Assembly (NCBI GenBank): GCA_023433515.1
Contig: JAEZCN010000105.1
Span: forward strand, 1-48,818
Direction: 5' to 3'
DNA from: Pseudomonadota bacterium
GTDB lineage: Bacteria; Pseudomonadota; Gammaproteobacteria; Steroidobacterales; Steroidobacteraceae
DNA length: 48,818 nt
The position numbers and the translations under genes were made by a program. Shown here one piece after another: positions 44,148 to 48,818 of the stretch. Every line of letters begins with the position of its first letter. The first letter of the stretch is position 1. The notes beneath the pieces are model-generated. The model did no database searches, was not told where the DNA came from, and worked only from the letters and a program-made list of their open reading frames with translations.

Positions 44148-47048
44148 ATGGCCACAAGCCTTCGCGAGCTGTTGGCATCTACGCCGCTGTCCGGCGGCAA
44201 CGCTCCCTATGTCGAAGCCCTGTACGAACAGTTCCTCGCAGACCCACAGAGCGTAGAGCCACGCTGGCGTGACTTCTTCCTGAAAATCCGTCCGGATGGT
44301 GGGCGCGAGCAGATCCATTCAGCCATCCAGGCCGGAATCGCGCAGCGCGCCACGCGCCCGCGCATCGCCGCCGCGACGCCGTCGGGCGCGGCACCGGCCT
44401 CCGACGCCGCCAAGCAGGGCGCCGTCTCGCGACTCGTGCAGATCTACGCGAATCGCGGCCATCTCATCGCGAACCTCGATCCGCTGGGTCTCACCCGGCG
44501 CGAACGTCCGCGGGTCCTCGAGCTCGGCTACTTCGGACTCAGCGAGTCCGACCTCGACACCGAATTCTTCACCGGCGCGCGCCCGACCGAGATCGCGCCG
44601 CGCCAGAAGCTGCGCGACATCATCTCGCAGCTCGAGTACGCGTACTGCGGCACGATCGGCGCGGAGTTCGCGCACGTATCGAACACCGAGGAACGCCTGT
44701 GGCTGCAGGACCAGTACCTGGTCGGCCGCCTGACGGGCAAACTAACTACCGAGGAACAGAAGAACATCCTCTGGCAGCTCTCGGCCGCCGAAGGCCTCGA
44801 GCGTTACCTGCACACCAAGTACGTCGGCCAGAAGCGTTTCTCGCTCGAAGGCGGCGACTCGCTGATCCCGCTGCTCGACTGCCTGATCCAGCGCGGTGGT
44901 GAGCAGGGTGTCGAGGAGTGCGTGATCGGCATGGCGCATCGCGGCCGGCTCAACGTGCTGGTGAACGTGCTCGGCAAGTCACCGTCCGTGCTGTTCAGCG
45001 AATTCGAGGGCAATTACGACACCGCGCACATGCAGGGCTCCGGCGACGTGAAGTACCACAAGGGCTTCTCGGCCGACCTGCGCACGCCGGGCGGCAACGT
45101 CCACGTGGCGCTCGCGTTCAACCCCTCGCACCTCGAGGTGGTCAACCCCGTGGTCGAAGGCTCGGTTCGAGCACGCCAGGAACGGCGCGGTGACACGACC
45201 GGCTCGCGGGTGCTGCCGATCCAGATCCACGGCGACGCCGCCTTCGCGGGCCAGGGTGTCGTGATGGAGACGCTGCAGCTTTCGCAGGCGCGCGCGTTCT
45301 ACACGGGCGGCACCGTGCACATCATCGTGAACAACCAGGTCGGCTTCACGACCTCGGATCCGCGCGACACGCGTTCGACGATGTACTGCTCGGACGTCGC
45401 GAAGATGCTCGAGACGCCGATCTTCCACGTGAACGCGGACGATCCGGACGCGGTGGTGTTCGTAACGCGCCTCGCGCTCAAGTACCGCCAGCAGTTCCAC
45501 AAGGACGTGGTGATCGATCTCGTGTGTTATCGCCGGCACGGTCACAACGAGGCGGACGAGCCGTCCGCCACCCAGCCGGTGATGTACCAGGTCATCCGCA
45601 AGCATCCGACCACCCGCAAGATATACGCCGACCGGCTCGTCGCCGCGGGCGTCCTGAGCGATGCCGATGCGTCGGGTTTCGTGGAAACCTACCGGCAGGG
45701 CCTCGACGAGGGGCGACCGCAGGCGCGTGCTTCGCTCGGCATGATCGGCAACAAGTACACGGTCGACTGGACCAAGTACGCGGGCAGTGACTGGACCGAA
45801 CGCGTGCGCGGCCTCGGCGACATGGCGCGACTCAAGCGACTCGGCGCGGCCATCACGCGTTACCCGTCGAGCATTTCGCTGCATGCGCGCGTGGCGCAGG
45901 TCATGGCCAATCGCGTGAAGATGCTGAATGGCGACCTGCCGCTCGACTGGGGCTGTGCCGAAACGCTGGCGTACGCGACCATCCTCGAGGAAGGCAACGC
46001 GATCCGCCTGACGGGCCAGGACTCCGGGCGCGGCACGTTCTTCCATCGTCACGCGGTGCTGCACGATCAGACCACGGGCGAGCGTTATATCCCGCTTCAG
46101 CACCTCGCGGAGCGGCAACCCTCGTTCCAGATCACCGATTCGGTGCTTTCGGAAGAAGCCGTGCTGGGATTCGAGTACGGTTATTCGACGACGGACCCTT
46201 CGTCGCTCGTGATCTGGGAAGCGCAGTTCGGCGATTTCGTGAACGGCGCGCAGGTCATCATCGACCAGTTCATCAGCTCGGGCGAAGCGAAGTGGGGCCG
46301 GCTGTGCGGTCTCACGCTGCTGCTGCCGCACGGCTACGAAGGCCAGGGCCCCGAGCATTCCTCGGCGCGCCTCGAGCGCTTCCTGCAGCTCTGCGCCGAG
46401 AACAACATGGCGGTGTGCGTGCCGTCGACGCCCGCGCAGATGTTCCACATGCTGCGCCGGCAGATCCTGCGTAGCTTGCGCAAGCCGCTCATCGTGATGA
46501 CGCCGAAGAGCCTGTTGCGCCACGAATTGTCGGTGTCCTCGCTCGATGATCTGCTGAACGGCGAGTTCGCGACGGTCATCGACGAGGTAGATGGTCAGGT
46601 CAAGCCCGCGAGCGTGCATCGAGTGGTGATGTGCTCGGGCAAGGTGTACTTCGATCTGCTCAAGACGCGTCGCGCGACGAATCAGCACGACGTGGCGCTG
46701 GTGCGCGTCGAGCAGCTCTATCCGTTCCCGGTCGCCGAGACCGAGGCGATGATCGCGCGGTATCCGAACGCGCGCGAAGTCGTCTGGTGCCAGGAAGAGC
46801 CGCAGAACCAGGGCGCGTGGTACCAGATCCGCCACCGCCTGCAGACGCTGGTCGGCAAGCGCGAGCTGCTGTACGCGGGCCGCCCGCCCGCCGCGGCGCC
46901 GGCCACGGGCATCACGAAGATCCACGACGCCGAGCAACGCGGCCTCATCGAGGCGGCGCTGACGGCGACCAACAAAGAAGACGGAGCGCGCGAAACCAAG
47001 CGCCTCACGGTGACGTCGGCTCCCGCCGCGGCCGCCACGTCCCGCTGA
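44148..47048 (+). CDS. sucA: 2-oxoglutarate dehydrogenase E1 (SucA)
   Basis: Thiamine-diphosphate-dependent E1 of the 2-oxoglutarate dehydrogenase complex in the citric acid cycle, 966 residues. The N-terminal subunit-binding helix (NAPYVEALYEQFLADPQSVEPRW), the GMAHRGRLNVLVNVLGKSP block, the HGDAAFAGQGVVMETLQLSQ and IVNNQVGFTTSDPRD motifs and the C-terminal EEPQNQGAWYQIRHRL are all typical. AAGGA lies 11 bases before the ATG at 44148; an upstream in-frame start at 44109 lacks support. It heads the sucA-sucB-lpd operon. Confidence 0.97.
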   Translation: MATSLRELLASTPLSGGNAPYVEALYEQFLADPQSVEPRWRDFFLKIRPDGGREQIHSAIQAGIAQRATRPRIAAATPSGAAPASDAAKQGAVSRLVQIYANRGHLIANLDPLGLTRRERPRVLELGYFGLSESDLDTEFFTGARPTEIAPRQKLRDIISQLEYAYCGTIGAEFAHVSNTEERLWLQDQYLVGRLTGKLTTEEQKNILWQLSAAEGLERYLHTKYVGQKRFSLEGGDSLIPLLDCLIQRGGEQGVEECVIGMAHRGRLNVLVNVLGKSPSVLFSEFEGNYDTAHMQGSGDVKYHKGFSADLRTPGGNVHVALAFNPSHLEVVNPVVEGSVRARQERRGDTTGSRVLPIQIHGDAAFAGQGVVMETLQLSQARAFYTGGTVHIIVNNQVGFTTSDPRDTRSTMYCSDVAKMLETPIFHVNADDPDAVVFVTRLALKYRQQFHKDVVIDLVCYRRHGHNEADEPSATQPVMYQVIRKHPTTRKIYADRLVAAGVLSDADASGFVETYRQGLDEGRPQARASLGMIGNKYTVDWTKYAGSDWTERVRGLGDMARLKRLGAAITRYPSSISLHARVAQVMANRVKMLNGDLPLDWGCAETLAYATILEEGNAIRLTGQDSGRGTFFHRHAVLHDQTTGERYIPLQHLAERQPSFQITDSVLSEEAVLGFEYGYSTTDPSSLVIWEAQFGDFVNGAQVIIDQFISSGEAKWGRLCGLTLLLPHGYEGQGPEHSSARLERFLQLCAENNMAVCVPSTPAQMFHMLRRQILRSLRKPLIVMTPKSLLRHELSVSSLDDLLNGEFATVIDEVDGQVKPASVHRVVMCSGKVYFDLLKTRRATNQHDVALVRVEQLYPFPVAETEAMIARYPNAREVVWCQEEPQNQGAWYQIRHRLQTLVGKRELLYAGRPPAAAPATGITKIHDAEQRGLIEAALTATNKEDGARETKRLTVTSAPAAAATSR

Positions 47049-47057
47049 GGAAAGTCC

Positions 47058-48278
47058 ATGGCCATTGAAATCAAGGTTCCCCAACTACCCGAGTCGGTCG
47101 CCGACGCCACCCTCGTCACCTGGCACAAGCAGGTCGGACAGGCCGTGACGCGAGACGAAAACCTCGCGGATCTCGAGACCGACAAGGTCGTGCTCGAGGT
47201 GCCCGCGCCGATCACGGGAGTGATCAAGGAACTGCGCATCGCGGCCGGCACCACCGTGACCAGCGGCCAGGTGCTCGCGATCCTGGAAGAGGGCGCCGCT
47301 GCGTCCGCGCCCGCTCCGGCGCCGGCGAAACCCGCCGCGGCGGCTCCCGCGGCGTCCAAGCCGACTGCGCCTGCCGCGCCCGCGAAGGGCGAACACGGCG
47401 ACAAGCTCGCGCCTTCCGTGCGCCGCATGGTCGAGGAAAAGCAGCTCGATCCGGCGAAGATTCCCGCGACGGGCAAGGCTGGACGCATCACGAAGGGTGA
47501 TGTCGTCGAGTATCTGGATAAGCCCGCGGCCAAGGCCGACAAGTCCGCTCCCGCGGCTCCGGCCGCCGGCGCCGCCGGTCGCCAGGATCAGCGCGTGCCG
47601 ATGACGCGCCTGCGCGCGCGCATCGCCGAGCGGCTGCTCGAAGCGAAGCAGACGCAGGCGCAGCTCACGACGTTCAACGAGATCGACCTCAAGGCGGTCA
47701 TGGATCTGCGCGCGAAGTACAAGGACGGCTTCGAGAAGAAACACGGCGTGAAGCTCGGCTTCATGTCGTTCTTCATCAAGGCCGCGGTCGAGGCGCTCAA
47801 GAAGTTCCCGGTGGTCAACGCCTCGGTCGAAGGCAACGACATCGTCTACCACGAGTACTACGACATCGGCGTCGCGGTCTCGACGGAAAAGGGCCTCATG
47901 GTCCCGGTGCTGCGTGACGTCGACCTGCAGAGCTACGCCGACATCGAGAAGAACATCGGTTCGTTCGCGGTGAAGGCGCGCGAAGGCAAGATCACACTCG
48001 ACGATCTCACGGGCGGCACGTTCTCGATCACCAACGGCGGCACGTTCGGCTCGCTGCTGTCCACCCCGATCGTCAACATGCCGCAGAGCGCGATCCTCGG
48101 CATGCACGCCACGAAGGAGCGCCCGGTCGTCGTGAACGGCCAGATCGTGATCCGCCCGATGATGTACGTGGCGCTGAGCTACGACCATCGCATCATCGAC
48201 GGTCGCGAAGCGGTGCAATTCCTCGTCACCATCAAGGAAGCGCTGGAAGATCCGGCGCGCCTCCTGCTCAGCGTTTGA
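47058..48278 (+). CDS. sucB: Dihydrolipoyl succinyltransferase E2 (SucB)
   Basis: E2 core of the 2-oxoglutarate dehydrogenase complex, 406 residues. It has one lipoyl domain (1-77) with the lipoylated Lys43 in ETDKVVLEV, a flexible Ala/Pro linker (about 80-115), a peripheral subunit-binding domain (APSVRRMVEEKQLDPAKIPATGK), a second linker and the catalytic domain with SYDHRIIDGREAVQFL, whose HxxxD is the active site. It starts 9 bp after sucA and is followed 22 bp later by lpd. Confidence 0.97.
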   Translation: MAIEIKVPQLPESVADATLVTWHKQVGQAVTRDENLADLETDKVVLEVPAPITGVIKELRIAAGTTVTSGQVLAILEEGAAASAPAPAPAKPAAAAPAASKPTAPAAPAKGEHGDKLAPSVRRMVEEKQLDPAKIPATGKAGRITKGDVVEYLDKPAAKADKSAPAAPAAGAAGRQDQRVPMTRLRARIAERLLEAKQTQAQLTTFNEIDLKAVMDLRAKYKDGFEKKHGVKLGFMSFFIKAAVEALKKFPVVNASVEGNDIVYHEYYDIGVAVSTEKGLMVPVLRDVDLQSYADIEKNIGSFAVKAREGKITLDDLTGGTFSITNGGTFGSLLSTPIVNMPQSAILGMHATKERPVVVNGQIVIRPMMYVALSYDHRIIDGREAVQFLVTIKEALEDPARLLLSV

Positions 48279-48300
48279 AGCCCCTCAGAGGACAATAGAG

Positions 48301-48818
48301 TTGGCTAACGAATACGACGTCATCGTGATCGGCGGGGGTCCCGCCGGTTATCCCGCGGCCATTCGCGCGGCGCAGAACAAGCTCAAGGTCGCCTGCATCG
48401 ACGAGTGGAAGAACAAGGACGGCTCGGCCGTGTTCGGCGGCACCTGCACGAACGCGGGATGCATTCCTTCCAAGGCGCTGCTCGAATCGAGCGAGCTGCT
48501 CGTCAAGACGAAGGGCGAACTCGGCGTGCATGGCATCAAGGTCGGAAGCGTCGATTTCGACGTCACCCAGATGCAGAAGCGCAAGGCCGGGATCGTGAAG
48601 GCCAGCACCAACGGCATCGCCATGCTGCTCAAGAGCGCGGGCGTCACCGCGCTGCAGGGCCACGGCAGACTGCTGCCCGGCCGCAAGGTGGAGTTCACCG
48701 CGCACGACGGCAAGAAGGAAACGCTGAGCGCGAAACACGTCGTGCTCGCCTCGGGCTCGATCCCGACCGAACTTCCGGGCATGAAGTTCGACGGCAAGAA
48801 CATCATCGACAACTGGGG
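48301..48818 (+). CDS. lpd: Dihydrolipoyl dehydrogenase E3 (partial, cut by window end)
   Basis: FAD-dependent E3 that reoxidises the lipoyl groups of SucB. Only the first 172 residues are in the window. The FAD-binding VIGGGPAGYPAAIRAAQ (8-25) and the redox-active pair Cys49-Cys54 in GGTCTNAGCIPSKALL are present. The start is TTG at 48301 with AGAGG upstream; no in-frame ATG precedes the FAD motif. The frame is open to the last base, so the truncation is due to the window, not a mutation. Confidence 0.95.
   Translation, partial: MANEYDVIVIGGGPAGYPAAIRAAQNKLKVACIDEWKNKDGSAVFGGTCTNAGCIPSKALLESSELLVKTKGELGVHGIKVGSVDFDVTQMQKRKAGIVKASTNGIAMLLKSAGVTALQGHGRLLPGRKVEFTAHDGKKETLSAKHVVLASGSIPTELPGMKFDGKNIIDNW

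Noticed and set aside
44979..47084. 701-residue open frame opposite sucA
   Set aside because: Antisense shadow of a conserved gene in GC-rich DNA, with no motifs. Long antisense frames opposite acrB-like (23125-24729) and receptor (41380-43233) genes were rejected likewise.

Overview
The window is about 66-67% GC, densely coded DNA from a free-living proteobacterium. SucA-SucB-Lpd, UrtABCDE, RND efflux, TonB, YfiR-like and sigma-54 signals all fit Gammaproteobacteria. A soil lineage near Steroidobacteraceae/Nevskiales is my guess from gene content and is not proven by the sequence.

Layout. Positions 102-1661 hold a secreted GH51 arabinofuranosidase. Positions 1639-21845 are a large urea/nickel locus: hupE (minus) and ureG (plus) diverge from a shared control region. 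Next come an orphan MASE1-PAS histidine kinase, then (minus strand) a DUF3313 lipoprotein, a LuxR-type response regulator and a very large NCS1-permease/Cys-rich/hybrid histidine kinase fusion behind a near-consensus sigma-54 promoter. Divergent from these runs a porin-urtABCDE-ureDABCEF operon. A 17-bp motif is shared by the hupE/ureG and porin control regions, which suggests both are targets of one regulator. Outer-membrane porin, ABC urea importer, urease, nickel permease and accessory GTPase together make a complete urea uptake and hydrolysis system.

Positions 21923-26274 encode an RND efflux pair without an outer-membrane factor. Positions 26383-30411 hold small lipoproteins, a MAPEG protein, a GH43 lipoprotein, a membrane-anchored histidine phosphatase and a peroxiredoxin, separated by palindromic repeats. 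tRNA-Ala(CGC) lies at 30531 and tRNA-Arg(CCT) at 32703, the latter followed directly by a broken HD-hydrolase gene. A MerR regulator diverges from a Tat-exported phosphotriesterase-like enzyme. A HAD phosphatase/HerA-like ATPase fusion, a cupin, a YjbQ protein and a Tat-exported GH28 pectinase follow, then a 3' tRNA remnant at 37239. Positions 37272-43512 hold guanine deaminase and a CHASE8-type hybrid kinase (minus), divergent from a YfiR-like protein and a TonB-dependent receptor. A DUF5658 membrane protein and the sucA-sucB-lpd operon (lpd cut by the window end) close the window.

The most unusual signal is a 45-bp palindromic repeat. Two near-identical copies sit in opposite orientation and in frame inside ureD, adding 15 codons each. 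Two more form an inverted doublet that fills the ureC-ureE gap. They resemble REP/REPIN elements, and the in-frame copies recall Rickettsia palindromic elements. The second most unusual signal is the transporter-like sensor kinase that appears to command the urea locus. No CRISPR array, rRNA or intact insertion sequence was seen.
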